A stretch of 64,000 nt of DNA from Arthrobacter livingstonensis (GCF_003219815.1 NZ_QJVD01000018.1:41313-105312); one strand, 5' to 3'. Numbered from the stretch's first letter, positions 26,609 to 37,290 are shown. The notes: generated from the sequence alone by a model not told the origin. Made by a program: numbers and translations.

Positions 26609-26625
26609 GTTCAACACGTTGGAGG

Positions 26626-27936
26626 TTATGCCTTGAGGATGTGGACGTGGTCCGGGGTCAGCTCGGAGACCTTGCTGACGCCCAGCAGTGCCATGGTGCG
26701 GCGCATGTCCGTCTCGAGGATTTCCAAGGCGCGGTCCACGCCCGCCCGCCCGCCGGCCATGAGGCCGTAAAGGTAGGCCCGGCCGATCAACGTAAAGTCT
26801 GCGCCCATGGCCAGCCCGGCGACAATGTCCGCTCCGCTCATGATGCCGGTGTCCAGGATGACGGCTGCGTCGCTGTTGTCCGCCTTGAGCGCGGCGGAGA
26901 CGTCCGGCAGCAGGTGGAACGGGATGGGGGCCCGGTCCAGCTGGCGGCCGCCGTGGTTGGAGAGAATGATGCCGTCTGCCCCGTGGTCCACCACCTTGCG
27001 TGCGTCCTCGACGGTCTGGATGCCCTTGACCACCAGCTTCCCCTTCCAGGTTTCGCGCAGCCAATCGAGGTCCGCAAACGTCAGGGTGGGATCAAACATG
27101 GAGTTGATGAGGTCGGCAACAGTTCCGGAGTAGCGCGAGAGCGAGGCAAACATCAACGGCTCGTGGGTGAGGAAATTAAACCACCAGGCCGGACGGTAGG
27201 AGGCGTCCAGCACCGTCTTGATCGTCAGCGCCGGCGGGATCGTCATGCCGTTGCGGACGTCGCGGAGCCTGGCCCCGGCAACGGCGGTGTCCACCGTGAC
27301 CATCAAGGTGTCATTGCCGGCCAGCGCCGCACGCTCTATCAGCTCCAGCGAACGCTCCCTGTCGGTCCACAGGTATAGCTGGAACCAGTTGCGGCCGTCC
27401 GGGGCAGCTTCGGCCACATCTTCAATTGACGCCGTGCCCATGGTGGAGAGCGTGTAGGGGATTCCTGCTGCCTGGGCTGCCTGGGAGCCGGCATATTCGC
27501 CCTCGGACTGCATCATCCGGGTAAAGCCCGTGGGTGCGATTCCCACCGGCAGCTTCGATTTCGCGCCCAGAATGCTGGTGCTCAAGTCAATGCTCGAGAC
27601 GTCACGCAGGATGCCCGGGCGGAACTCGATGTCCAGGAAGGCCTGGCGGGCCCGGCGCAGGGTGATTTCCGCTTCGGCGGCGCCATCCGTGTAGTCAAAC
27701 GGCGCCTGCGGGGTGCGGCGCTTGGCCATATCCCGAAGGTCCCAGATGGTGCTGGCGCTCCGAAGCCTGGCCGACCTGCTGAACTCCGGCTTCTTGAACT
27801 GCATCAGGGGTGCCAGGTCGGCGTACTTGGGGAAGCGGCGCTTGAGTGCGGCTGGCGTTTTGGCGGGAGCCGGTGCGGCCGCGGCCCGCCGTGGGGCCGG
27901 GAATTTCGTGTTGCCGGGATCGATGGTTTGCGTCAA
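26626..27936 (-). CDS. lldD: FMN-dependent alpha-hydroxyacid dehydrogenase (L-lactate dehydrogenase)
   Basis: 436 residues; FMN-dependent TIM-barrel enzyme that oxidises L-lactate (or a related 2-hydroxyacid) to the 2-oxoacid at the membrane. Motifs are [58 protein letters not shown] and the catalytic [12 protein letters not shown]. An Ala/Pro-rich, basic N-terminal extension (~35 residues) precedes the domain. The TTG at 27936 is chosen because GGAGGA lies 7 nt upstream. Lactate 2-monooxygenase or glycolate oxidase are less likely alternatives. A GntR-type operator lies just upstream. Confidence 0.88.
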   Translation of the reverse strand: MTQTIDPGNTKFPAPRRAAAAPAPAKTPAALKRRFPKYADLAPLMQFKKPEFSRSARLRSASTIWDLRDMAKRRTPQAPFDYTDGAAEAEITLRRARQAFLDIEFRPGILRDVSSIDLSTSILGAKSKLPVGIAPTGFTRMMQSEGEYAGSQAAQAAGIPYTLSTMGTASIEDVAEAAPDGRNWFQLYLWTDRERSLELIERAALAGNDTLMVTVDTAVAGARLRDVRNGMTIPPALTIKTVLDASYRPAWWFNFLTHEPLMFASLSRYSGTVADLINSMFDPTLTFADLDWLRETWKGKLVVKGIQTVEDARKVVDHGADGIILSNHGGRQLDRAPIPFHLLPDVSAALKADNSDAAVILDTGIMSGADIVAGLAMGADFTLIGRAYLYGLMAGGRAGVDRALEILETDMRRTMALLGVSKVSELTPDHVHILKA

Positions 27937-27968
27937 GGCTTCCTCCGGGATTGGGCTTCTGTGAAATA

Positions 27969-27983
27969 TGTGGTCTAACCACA
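27969..27983. promoter_or_regulatory. GntR/LldR-type operator upstream of lldD
   Basis: TGTGGTCTAACCACA is a perfect 6-bp inverted repeat around CTA. It contains TGGTCTAACCA, which fits the FadR-subfamily consensus TNGTNNNACNA used by LldR-like lactate regulators. It lies 33 bp from the lldD start codon. No GntR gene is in this window. Confidence 0.6.
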
Positions 27984-28108
27984 CGATACCCGAATATGGT
28001 GTGGGACACAGTGAAAGCCCCATCGGCCTGCTCACCAGGCCGTCCCCGCGCGTCGGGTCGCCATGCCGACGCGTCGGCTTCCGGAGGCAGTTTGGTCATC
28101 TGAAATTA

Positions 28109-28128
28109 GTTGATTATAAGTAATCAAC
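28109..28128. promoter_or_regulatory. Palindromic operator in the promoter of the SatD-like gene
   Basis: Perfect 8-bp inverted repeat GTTGATTA-TAAG-TAATCAAC, strikingly AT-rich for this genome. It lies just upstream of a likely -10 box (TATGAT, 28133-28138) that sits 6 nt from the ATG at 28145. The transcript is therefore probably leaderless. A dimeric DNA-binding protein at this site would block the promoter; the product of the gene itself carries a helix-turn-helix. Confidence 0.6.
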
Positions 28129-28144
28129 CGATTATGATTCATTC

Positions 28145-28774
28145 ATGTTTGTCATGACGATTGACCAGCGCGGCAGCCGCAAGGGCGCCGACCTCGTTCC
28201 GGAGCTTTTGTCCACACTCCGGGACGTGCCCGTGGTTCGCCCGTTTGAGCGATCCGTCGGCGACGAAATCCAAGGCGTGCTCGATGATCCCCGGTCTGTC
28301 GTGGAGGTGTCCATGAGGGCGCTCCGCGCAGGACACTGGTACGTGGGCATCGGCATCGGCGGCGTGGACCTGCCACTGCCCGCCAGCCCGCGGGAGGGTG
28401 CCGGCGCCGCATTCGTGCTGGCCCGACAAGCCGTGGACAAGGCCAAAAAGGCAGGGGAGCGCGTTCCCCTGTCCGTCCAGGCGGCTGTGGCGAAGGGGGC
28501 AATGCCTGGCGGGCTGGAACCGGGCCGCGGCCACGCCGCGGCGGCCGGGGCCGTCCTGGTGCTTGTGGGCGACCTGGTCCGCCGGCGCACGGGGGCCGAA
28601 TGGCGGGTGCTGGACGCCCTGGACCGGGCCGAATCCCGCCGTCAGGTTGACGTTGCCAAGGCGCTTGGCATCAGTCCGCAGGCGGTCAGCAAGGCGATCC
28701 TGCGGTCGGGTTGGCAGGAGGAGCGCGGAGGGCGGGCTGCCGCCGAGCTGCTCCTGGGCCATGCTGACCGATAG
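28145..28774 (+). CDS. SatD-like protein with C-terminal helix-turn-helix
   Basis: 209 residues. The N-terminal ~140 resemble the SatD-type fold seen in many actinobacteria: FVMTIDQRGSRKGADLVPE, PFERSVGDEIQGVLDD, HWYVGIGIGGVDLPLPAS, REGAGAAFVLARQAVDKAK. The C-terminal ~50 residues form a winged-helix-like segment (RRQVDVAKALGISPQAVSKAI). The first part looks nucleotide-cyclase-like in outline, but no catalytic set could be assigned. No ribosome site precedes the ATG; a -10 box 6 nt upstream suggests leaderless expression. It is paired with the membrane gene that follows. Function unknown. Confidence 0.72.
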   Translation: MFVMTIDQRGSRKGADLVPELLSTLRDVPVVRPFERSVGDEIQGVLDDPRSVVEVSMRALRAGHWYVGIGIGGVDLPLPASPREGAGAAFVLARQAVDKAKKAGERVPLSVQAAVAKGAMPGGLEPGRGHAAAAGAVLVLVGDLVRRRTGAEWRVLDALDRAESRRQVDVAKALGISPQAVSKAILRSGWQEERGGRAAAELLLGHADR

Positions 28775-28864
28775 CGGGTTTCGCGGGCCGGGGCGCACGT
28801 CCGGCATGCCCCGGCGTCGTTTGTCTGCCCGGCTGGCTACGCTGGGAACCGAACAGGAGGACAG

Positions 28865-29389
28865 ATGACATTTCTCTGGATGGCACTGACAGTCGCCGTG
28901 GCCTGCCTGGGAGGCTGGCCGCTGACGGCCGGCGTCCTGCGGCTGGCAAAGTCGCATTCCGTGCGCGCGGCCGACGCCCACGAAATTGGTGCTGGAGGAA
29001 CCCCTGAGTCCCCGGCCGCACCTGTGGGACCACCCGTGTCCGACGCCGGTCCCGCACCCGAGGCGCCGGCCCCACCAGACGCGCTGCCCGCACCCGAGGC
29101 ACCTCAGGCCCCGGACGTCGATCCTCCCACTGCTCCCGTGGGAGATGTTACGGCGGGGGTTCTGCGAGGGGGACTGTTGATCGGCGTGTTGGAGAGGGCC
29201 GCCGTCGTACTGGCCGTCCTGACGGGCCAGCCGGTGGCCATCGCCTACGTGGTCGCCATCAAGGGCCTGGGCCGGTATCCGGAACTAAAGCAGGCGCCGG
29301 CGGCCAGCGAAAGGTTCATTATCGGAACCATGACGTCACTGCTGTGGGCTGCCGCCGCGGCGACAGTGGCTAAAGTCCTCCTGCTATAG
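28865..29389 (+). CDS. Membrane protein with Pro/Ala-rich linker
   Basis: 174 residues. The first helix (~3-25, ALTVAVACLGGWPLTAGVLRL) is followed by a ~60-residue Pro/Ala/Asp-rich linker (~38-95), then two more helices (~97-125 and ~150-174). AGGAGGACAG lies right before the ATG. It forms a two-gene unit with the SatD-like gene. Function unknown; the pairing suggests a sensor or regulator acting at the membrane, which is inference. Confidence 0.65.
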   Translation: MTFLWMALTVAVACLGGWPLTAGVLRLAKSHSVRAADAHEIGAGGTPESPAAPVGPPVSDAGPAPEAPAPPDALPAPEAPQAPDVDPPTAPVGDVTAGVLRGGLLIGVLERAAVVLAVLTGQPVAIAYVVAIKGLGRYPELKQAPAASERFIIGTMTSLLWAAAAATVAKVLLL

Positions 29390-29398
29390 GGTGAAAGC

Positions 29399-29692
29399 AT
29401 GACGATCTTTGCTGTTGAATATGTTTATGGTCCCGAAGCCGAGGAAGCCCGTGTGGAGCACCGGCCCCAACACCGCGAATGGCTGGCGGCGCAGGCCGAG
29501 GCGGAAGTGGTGCTGGCCTCGGGACCCTATGCAGACGGCGCCGGGGCGCTCCTGATTTTAAACGCCGCCGACGAGGCAGCCGTCCACGAAATCCTCAAGC
29601 AGGACCCGATGAGCGCAGGCGGCGGCGTCACGGGACTGAAGGTCTCCGAATGGAAGCCGGTCATTGGCCAGTTGAGCAAATACCTGCCGTAG
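29399..29692 (+). CDS. YciI family protein
   Basis: 97 residues, ferredoxin-like alpha/beta fold of the YciI family: start MTIFAVEYVYGP, the RPQHREWLAAQAEAEVVLASGPYADG block with the conserved His and Asp-Gly, and a closing VSEWKPVIG strand. The family is dimeric and includes dehydrochlorinase-like enzymes, but most members have no known substrate. Its ATG lies 9 nt after the preceding membrane gene, so the two may be co-transcribed. Confidence 0.85.
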   Translation: MTIFAVEYVYGPEAEEARVEHRPQHREWLAAQAEAEVVLASGPYADGAGALLILNAADEAAVHEILKQDPMSAGGGVTGLKVSEWKPVIGQLSKYLP

Positions 29693-29819
29693 CCGCCACC
29701 GCCCACGCATGGCGCCCAACGCGCCTACACTTTAGAACAGATGATGCGTGAACCTTTTCGCGGCGCTGCAAGGTAGGCGCCGCGGACGCACCGCCTGAAA
29801 TAACTTCAAGGAGCATATT

Positions 29820-30983
29820 TTGACCTCGGTCAGCCTCGGAATGCCGCCACTGCCACCGCCCGTCCTCGCCCCCCGGCGCAAAACCCGGCAGATCAAGGTC
29901 GGCTCCGTCGGGGTCGGCTCGGACTTTCCCGTCAGCGTGCAGTCCATGACCACTACGAAGACCACGGACATCAACGCCACGCTGCAGCAGATTGCCGAGC
30001 TGACGGCATCCGGCTGTGACATTGTGCGCGTCGCCTGTCCCTCGCAGGATGATGCCGACGCCCTGCCCATCATTGCCAAAAAGTCGCAGATCCCGGTCAT
30101 TGCGGACATCCACTTCCAGCCCAAATATGTCTTTGCCGCCATCGAGGCCGGCTGTGCGGCCGTAAGGGTGAACCCCGGCAACATCCGCAAGTTTGACGAC
30201 CAGGTCAAGGAAATCGCCCAGGCCGCCAAGGACCATGGCACCTCAATCCGCATCGGCGTCAACGCCGGCTCGCTGGAGCCCTCCATCATGAAGAAGTACG
30301 GCAAGGCCACCCCGGAGGCCCTGGTGGAGTCCGCAGTGTGGGAGGCGTCCCTGTTTGAGGAGCACGGCTTCCACGACTTCAAGATTTCCGTCAAGCACAA
30401 CGACCCGGTCGTCATGGTCGCCGCATACGAGATGCTCGCGGAGCAGGGCGACTGGCCGCTGCACCTGGGCGTCACCGAGGCCGGCCCCGCCTTCCAGGGC
30501 ACCATCAAGTCCGCCGTTGCCTTCGGGGCATTGCTTGCCAAGGGCATCGGCGACACCATCCGCGTCTCACTGTCGGCCCCGCCGGTGGAGGAGATCAAGG
30601 TGGGCAACCAGATCCTGCAGTCGCTGAACCTGCGCCCGCGGAAGCTGGAAATCGTCTCCTGCCCGTCCTGCGGACGCGCCCAGGTGGACGTGTACAAGCT
30701 GGCCGAGGAAGTCACCGCCGGGCTCGAAGGCATGGAAGTGCCGCTGCGCGTTGCCGTCATGGGCTGCGTGGTGAACGGACCCGGCGAGGCCCGCGAGGCG
30801 GACCTTGGCGTGGCCTCCGGCAACGGCAAGGGCCAGATCTTCGTGCGTGGCAAGGTCATCAAGACCGTCCCCGAGGACCAAATTGTTGAGACCCTGATTG
30901 AAGAAGCCATGAGAATCGCCGAAGAGATGGAGTCCGATGCCGACAATCCGCTCCCGGGTGGCCCCGTGGTTAGCGTCTCGTAA
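29820..30983 (+). CDS. ispG: 4-Hydroxy-3-methylbut-2-enyl diphosphate synthase (flavodoxin type)
   Basis: 387 residues; penultimate enzyme of the non-mevalonate isoprenoid pathway, reducing MEcPP to HMBPP with a [4Fe-4S] cluster. It has the N-terminal TIM barrel ([42 protein letters not shown] split by the usual loop) and the C-terminal reductase part with cluster ligands [12 protein letters not shown] and [14 protein letters not shown]. The TTG at 29820 is supported by AAGGAG ~8 nt upstream. Its last 47 nt overlap the GNAT gene in another frame. Confidence 0.94.
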   Translation: MTSVSLGMPPLPPPVLAPRRKTRQIKVGSVGVGSDFPVSVQSMTTTKTTDINATLQQIAELTASGCDIVRVACPSQDDADALPIIAKKSQIPVIADIHFQPKYVFAAIEAGCAAVRVNPGNIRKFDDQVKEIAQAAKDHGTSIRIGVNAGSLEPSIMKKYGKATPEALVESAVWEASLFEEHGFHDFKISVKHNDPVVMVAAYEMLAEQGDWPLHLGVTEAGPAFQGTIKSAVAFGALLAKGIGDTIRVSLSAPPVEEIKVGNQILQSLNLRPRKLEIVSCPSCGRAQVDVYKLAEEVTAGLEGMEVPLRVAVMGCVVNGPGEAREADLGVASGNGKGQIFVRGKVIKTVPEDQIVETLIEEAMRIAEEMESDADNPLPGGPVVSVS

Positions 30984-31833
30984 AGGCGCCGAGCAGGGCC
31001 CGGTGCGTGTCCTGGCCCATGGGGACACCGCCGCGCTCCGGACCCTGGTGGCGCGCGACCCCGTGGCCAACGTTTTCATCGATGCGTTGCTCACCACGGG
31101 CGGCAGCGCCGTGCCCGCACAGCACGGTGCGGTGATTCTCGGCCTTTTCGAGCACGACGGCGGTCCGCTGGCTTCGGCATGCTGGGTGGGTTCCAATGTG
31201 GTCCCCATTGGCATTGAGCCCGGACAGGCGGCCTATTTCGGCCGCTGGATTGCCACGCACTGGCAGCCGCACGCCTCCATCTTCGGCCCGGCGGACGCCG
31301 TTTTGGGCATCATGGGTGAACTTTCCCTGGCCGGCATCAGTGCCCAGGAGGTCCGCGCAAACCAGCCGCTGCTGGTCATCGACGGACCGCCGGGGCTGGA
31401 CCCCAACCCGGCGCTGGAGTCCAGCTCCAGCAGCCGGTTCAGCGAAGTGCTGGCCGCTGCCGCAGCCATGTTCGAAGAAGAGGTGGGTTACTCACCATTT
31501 TTGGGCGGGGAGGAAAACTACCGCCGCCGCGTTGCATGGCTGATCAACAACGGCCACTCCTTCAGCCACTGCGAACCCGACGGGGAGGTCATCTTCAAGG
31601 CCGACCTTGGTGCCGTCACCATCCGGGCCACGCAGGTCCAGGGCGTGTGGATGAACCCCCGCTACCGCGGCCTGGGGCTGAGCGCCGGCTACATGGCCGC
31701 CGTCGTCCTTCTTGCGCAGCGCCTGGCTCCGGTCACCAGCCTTTACGTCAACGACTTCAACCACCGCGCACGGGCCGTCTATGAAAAGGTCGGCTTTGAA
31801 CAGGTGGGCACCTTCGCCACGGTGCTGTTCTAA
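30937..31833 (+). CDS. DUF4081-GNAT acetyltransferase
   Basis: 298 residues. The N-terminal ~130 resemble DUF4081 ([35 protein letters not shown]). The C-terminal ~120 form a GNAT fold with the acetyl-CoA stretch [21 protein letters not shown] and [22 protein letters not shown]. It is usually found next to ispG in actinobacteria and probably acetylates a small molecule or protein amine; the substrate is unknown. The ATG at 30937 lies inside ispG, giving a 47-nt overlap; a GTG at 31003 is a possible shorter start. Confidence 0.82.
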   Translation: MPTIRSRVAPWLASRKGAEQGPVRVLAHGDTAALRTLVARDPVANVFIDALLTTGGSAVPAQHGAVILGLFEHDGGPLASACWVGSNVVPIGIEPGQAAYFGRWIATHWQPHASIFGPADAVLGIMGELSLAGISAQEVRANQPLLVIDGPPGLDPNPALESSSSSRFSEVLAAAAAMFEEEVGYSPFLGGEENYRRRVAWLINNGHSFSHCEPDGEVIFKADLGAVTIRATQVQGVWMNPRYRGLGLSAGYMAAVVLLAQRLAPVTSLYVNDFNHRARAVYEKVGFEQVGTFATVLF

Positions 31834-31858
31834 CCAACACCGCGTTTCTGCGCTACGA

Positions 31859-31878
31859 TTATGCAACTTGTTGCGCAA
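31859..31878. promoter_or_regulatory. Candidate PadR operator upstream of fadH
   Basis: An imperfect palindrome of the form TT..GCAAC-TT-GTTGC..AA lies immediately before the AAGGAG site of fadH. It also overlaps a possible -10 region. The PadR gene that follows fadH is the likely ligand-responsive partner. This is inference from position and symmetry. Confidence 0.45.
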
Positions 31879-31890
31879 AGGAGTGCATGA

Positions 31891-33918
<2,028 letters not shown>

Positions 33919-33928
33919 CGGGCGGGCG

Positions 33929-34456
33929 ATGTCACTGCCGCACGCGATCCTGACCTCGCTGCTGGAAAAGCCGTGCACCGGGGCGGAGCTGGCCCGCCGT
34001 TTTGACAAGTCGCTGGGCCATTTTTGGCAGGCGACGCACCAGCAGATCTATCGGGAGCTGGGGAAGCTGGAAGGTGAGCGGCTCATTGCCGCCCGCGGCC
34101 TGGCAACGGCGCGGGGAAGCCAGCGGCACTTTGACGTACTGCCGCGGGGCCGCGCCGAGCTTGAGCGGTGGAGCCTGCGGCAGGCAGATCCTCGGCCCAT
34201 CCGGGACAGCCTGCTGGTGCGGCTGCGGGCGGCCGCCGTGCTCGGAACGGTGGACATGAGCGCGGAAATCCGCCGGCACCGGGAGCTGCACGCTGACACC
34301 CTGGAGCGGTACCGGACCATTGAGGCGCGCGACTTTCCGCCCGGGGTTTCCCTGGAACGGGCCGGGGAGCTGCAGCGTGCGGTGTTGCGCGCGGGCATTG
34401 TGTTCGAGGAATCGTGGCTGGCCTGGTGCGATGAGACCCTCGCTGTGCGTCAATAA
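33929..34456 (+). CDS. PadR family transcriptional regulator
   Basis: 175 residues. N-terminal winged helix of the PadR type (HAILTSLLEKPCTGAELARRFDKSLGHFW, TAHQQIYRELGKLE-like helix, GLATARGSQRHFDVLPRGRAELERW wing) and a C-terminal helical Vir-like dimerisation domain (~90-170, RHRELHADTLERYR). It follows fadH by 10 nt, so the two are co-transcribed. It probably represses the pair through the palindrome upstream of fadH. Confidence 0.88.
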   Translation: MSLPHAILTSLLEKPCTGAELARRFDKSLGHFWQATHQQIYRELGKLEGERLIAARGLATARGSQRHFDVLPRGRAELERWSLRQADPRPIRDSLLVRLRAAAVLGTVDMSAEIRRHRELHADTLERYRTIEARDFPPGVSLERAGELQRAVLRAGIVFEESWLAWCDETLAVRQ

Positions 34457-34482
34457 ATCTCGCGACTGTGCCTCAATAAGTT
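34444..34482 (+). repeat. Short direct repeat at the end of padR
   Basis: TGTGCGTCAATAAATC (34444-34459) and TGTGCCTCAATAAGTTC (34467-34482) form a 23-bp-spaced direct repeat covering the padR stop. It may mark an old insertion end or a small duplication. The ~200 bp that follow up to 34681 hold no gene I can support. Confidence 0.4.
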
Positions 34483-34681
34483 CAGAACATGGGCGGTGGA
34501 ACCGCAGCCGCTTCCAAGGTGTGATGACGTTTGGGCTGCTGTTAGCCGGTGTTGGACGTTGGATCGGGTGTTAGACCGTACTTTTGGTTGCCAACTGCCG
34601 ACGAAACGGATCTGCCGTGGCCAACCACAGCTCAACTGACGGCTGGCTCGCCAGCGGGCCGGATTGGGGAGGAGTCCGGAA

Positions 34682-34954
34682 TTAGCGGCTGGCCGTTTCC
34701 TGCCCCATGGCTTGGGCGTTAAGTGCCCGGGCGGTGTCCGTGAGCATGGCGGCTGCCTTGCCGATCACGGGTGCATAGGATGACTGCCAGGCGTGGCGGA
34801 ACACAAAAGCATCCGGGCCCTCCCATTGCATGTTGTTCGCGATGCGGGCGCCCAGTTCCTGCTTCAGCGCCAGCAGCTGCTGGCCGGCACGGTCCATGTC
34901 GCGTGCAAACTGGCGCAGCGCTTCCGGGTCCGCGCCCTGCAGGCCTTGCGTCAT
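34682..34954 (-). CDS. Orphan WXG100 (ESAT-6-like) protein
   Basis: 90 residues, two helices separated by the W-x-G turn (W44-E45-G46 in NMQWEGPDAF), typical of WXG100 proteins exported by type VII secretion. AGGAG lies before the ATG. No EccC ATPase, EccD channel or partner WXG100 gene is in the window. It could be secreted by a distant ESX system, or could be a cytoplasmic antitoxin-like or substrate-chaperone remnant. Confidence 0.75.
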   Translation of the reverse strand: MTQGLQGADPEALRQFARDMDRAGQQLLALKQELGARIANNMQWEGPDAFVFRHAWQSSYAPVIGKAAAMLTDTARALNAQAMGQETASR

Positions 34955-35054
34955 GGTTACTCCTGCGTTTTCCGTGGACGTGAACCTTAACCGTAGGCGG
35001 CAGGGGCGGCTGTGGGCGATGGGGAGAGCTGCCCATGGCGGCCGCCCGTGACGT

Positions 35055-35663
35055 TCACGGCATTCCGGGCAGCGGCCCCGTCAGGTAATGCTGCAGCGTG
35101 GGGCCGATCAAGGCGACCAATTCGTCGTGGCCGGCGGAGGCGAGCGGTTCCACCCGCAGCAGGTACCGCGAAACCATCAGCCCGATCATCTGGCTGGCCA
35201 CCAGTGCCCCGCGGCGGTCCAATTCCGTCTGGCTGCCCGGCAGTCCTGCCAGGGCCCGGACCAAGACGCGCTTGACAAGCACCTGCCGGATCAGGGCGCC
35301 CTGGGCCCTGGAGCCGGCCGCGCTGCGCAGCAGCGCCAGCAATGCGGGCTGGGCGGCTGAATCCCACAACACCAGGATGGCGCGCAGCAACGCTTCGCCC
35401 CTCACCTCAGCCGCTGTTTCGCTGACTCCGCCCAGCACCTGCGCCGGATCGGCCGGCAGCTCCACGCAGGCGTTGAACAACTCCTCCTTGCCGGTAAACC
35501 AGTGGTGGACCATGGCCGGGTCCACGCCGGCTTCCCGGGCAATCTCGCGCAGGCTGGTGGCCGCATAGCCGTGCTCGGCGAACAGTTTCCGGGCGCTGCC
35601 CAGGATCAGCTCGCGGGAGGTGGTGCGGCCCTGCCGGCGGCCGCGCTGGGGCGGGGTGCGCAC
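35055..35663 (-). CDS. TetR family regulator of the ABC exporter
   Basis: 202 residues. DNA-binding helices at ~15-62 (ELILGSARKLFAEHGYAATSLREIA, recognition helix VDPAMVHHWFTGKEELF) and a helical ligand domain of the TetR_C type after it. It is third in a likely operon behind an ABC-2 exporter; only 4 nt separate it from the permease gene. A 22-bp palindrome ahead of the operon is the likely operator, making it a drug- or metabolite-responsive autorepressor. Confidence 0.9.
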   Translation of the reverse strand: MRTPPQRGRRQGRTTSRELILGSARKLFAEHGYAATSLREIAREAGVDPAMVHHWFTGKEELFNACVELPADPAQVLGGVSETAAEVRGEALLRAILVLWDSAAQPALLALLRSAAGSRAQGALIRQVLVKRVLVRALAGLPGSQTELDRRGALVASQMIGLMVSRYLLRVEPLASAGHDELVALIGPTLQHYLTGPLPGMP

Positions 35664-35667
35664 GGGG

Positions 35668-36423
35668 CTAGGCCGTCCGGCGTCGCAACGTCAGTGACGC
35701 CAGAAGCAGCCCGGCCACCACGAAGGCCGCCACCACCACCAGGTCCGCGGCCATCGCGGACGTGGCGTCGGCATGGCCGGCAATTTCCTGCAGCGCAGCC
35801 ACCGAATACGTCAGCGGCAGCACATTCGAGATGGCCTCCAGGACCGAATTCATCTGGTCCCTCGCCACAAACAGCCCGCACAGCAGGATTTGCGGTATCA
35901 CCACCACGGGCATGAACTGCACGGCCTGGAATTCGGTGGTGGCAAATGCCGAGCAGAGCAGGCCCAGGGCCACCCCGAGCACGGAATTCACCACGGCCAC
36001 CAGAACCACCCAGCCGGCGTTGCCCAGGATCGACATGCCAAACACCCAGTAGGCGACGGCCGTGGCCACCAGGGACTGGAGCGCGGCCATGAGCGAGAAT
36101 GCCAGCGCGTAGCCGAACAGGAGGTCGCCCTTGTGGATCGGGGTGGTAAGCAGCCGTTCCAGGGTGCCGGAGGTCCGCTCGCGCAGCATGGTGATGGAAG
36201 TGACCAGGAACATCACGACGAACGGGAAGATGGCCAGCATCATCAGGCCCACCCTGTCGAACGTCCGCGGCGCGCCGGGCGGCACCGTCTCGTTTTGGTA
36301 GAGCCAATACACCACGGCCAGCAGCACCGAAGGCACTACCAGAATCAGCGCAATGCTGCGGGGATCGCCCTTGAGCTGTTGGAGCACCCGCACATTCGTC
36401 GCCCACATCATCCGCCAGTTCAC
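35668..36423 (-). CDS. ABC-2 type exporter permease
   Basis: 251 residues with six membrane segments. It carries the ABC-2 motif region MLRERTSGTLERLLTTPIHKGDLLFGYALAF typical of drug/polysaccharide/daunorubicin-type exporters. The ATG overlaps the stop of the ATPase gene by 4 nt. With the ATPase it should form a half-size export pump; the substrate is unknown. Confidence 0.92.
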   Translation of the reverse strand: MNWRMMWATNVRVLQQLKGDPRSIALILVVPSVLLAVVYWLYQNETVPPGAPRTFDRVGLMMLAIFPFVVMFLVTSITMLRERTSGTLERLLTTPIHKGDLLFGYALAFSLMAALQSLVATAVAYWVFGMSILGNAGWVVLVAVVNSVLGVALGLLCSAFATTEFQAVQFMPVVVIPQILLCGLFVARDQMNSVLEAISNVLPLTYSVAALQEIAGHADATSAMAADLVVVAAFVVAGLLLASLTLRRRTA

Positions 36424-37250
36424 TTTGACCCTCCCGATGCCTGTACGGTGGCATCCTGCGCCTGTTCATCCGCCCGGATCAGGTGCAGGAACGCCAGTTC
36501 CAAATCGTCCGTGCCTCCACGGCGCCGTAATTCTGCGGGCGTGAGCTGGGCCAGCAGCCGGGCGTCGCGCAGCAACAGCAGTGAATCGCAGTGGCCGGCC
36601 TCCTCCATGACATGGCTGGAGATGACAAGCGTGGTGCCGGCTGCCGCCATGTCCGCAAACTGTGCCCACAAGTCCGCGCGCAGCACGGGGTCCAGGCCCA
36701 CGGTGGGCTCGTCCAGGAACAGCAGCGGCGGCTTGGAAACGAGTGCGCACGCCAGGGACACGCGGTTGAATTGGCCGCCGGAGAGGTCAGCTGCCTTGCG
36801 CTTGAGAAAGTCTCCCAGCCCGACGGCGGCCACGGCCTCCAGCGCGTCCGCCCGGCCCCGCCCGTGCATGGCCCCGAAGTACCGGACATTGTCCAGGACG
36901 CTCAGGTCGCGGTAGACACTGGGCGCCTGCGTGACGTAGCCGACGTCGTTCCGCAGGGATGGGTCGCCAGCCGGACGTCCCAGCACGCGGACAGTGCCGG
37001 ACGTGATTCTCTGGACGCCCACGAGTGCCCTGATCAGCGTGGTCTTGCCGCTGCCCGAGGGTCCCAGCAGTCCCGTAATGCGGCCGGCGGGAATGGTGAA
37101 GCTGAGATCCTGCAGGACATCCGCCTTGCCGCGGTGCACCAGCAGGTTCTTCACGGTGACGCTGCCCGGGCCGGTGCCGGCGGCAGGGTCGGCCGGGACC
37201 GGCGGGTGGAGTGCGGTTGCGGGGTTTGGCAGTGCTGCCCGGTGCGACAT
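36420..37250 (-). CDS. ABC exporter ATP-binding protein
   Basis: 276 residues. Walker A GPSGSGKTT, Q-loop VTQAPS, ABC signature LSGGQFNRVSLA, Walker B LLFLDEPTVGLD, and a switch His in ISSHVMEEA. This is a DrrA-like drug-export ATPase that powers the adjacent ABC-2 permease. A Pro/Ala-rich N-terminal ~28 residues precede the domain. ATG 37250 is chosen for GGAGGGTCA just upstream; a longer frame to 37313 would run through the operator palindrome and is unlikely. Confidence 0.92.
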   Translation of the reverse strand: MSHRAALPNPATALHPPVPADPAAGTGPGSVTVKNLLVHRGKADVLQDLSFTIPAGRITGLLGPSGSGKTTLIRALVGVQRITSGTVRVLGRPAGDPSLRNDVGYVTQAPSVYRDLSVLDNVRYFGAMHGRGRADALEAVAAVGLGDFLKRKAADLSGGQFNRVSLACALVSKPPLLFLDEPTVGLDPVLRADLWAQFADMAAAGTTLVISSHVMEEAGHCDSLLLLRDARLLAQLTPAELRRRGGTDDLELAFLHLIRADEQAQDATVQASGGSK

Positions 37251-37268
37251 TGACCCTCCAAGGCTAAG

Positions 37269-37290
37269 TAATTCATCGCGTGATGAATTA
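37269..37290. promoter_or_regulatory. TetR-type operator upstream of the ABC operon
   Basis: A 22-bp palindrome with perfect 9-bp arms (TAATTCATC / GATGAATTA) around a 4-bp centre lies 19 bp upstream of the ATPase start. It is AT-rich against a GC-rich background. Size and place fit a TetR operator overlapping the promoter. Confidence 0.75.

Noticed and set aside
34560-34680. Possible transposase C-terminal remnant after padR
   Set aside because: A short open frame exists, but there is no conserved DDE or other transposase motif; only the small direct repeat nearby is supportable.
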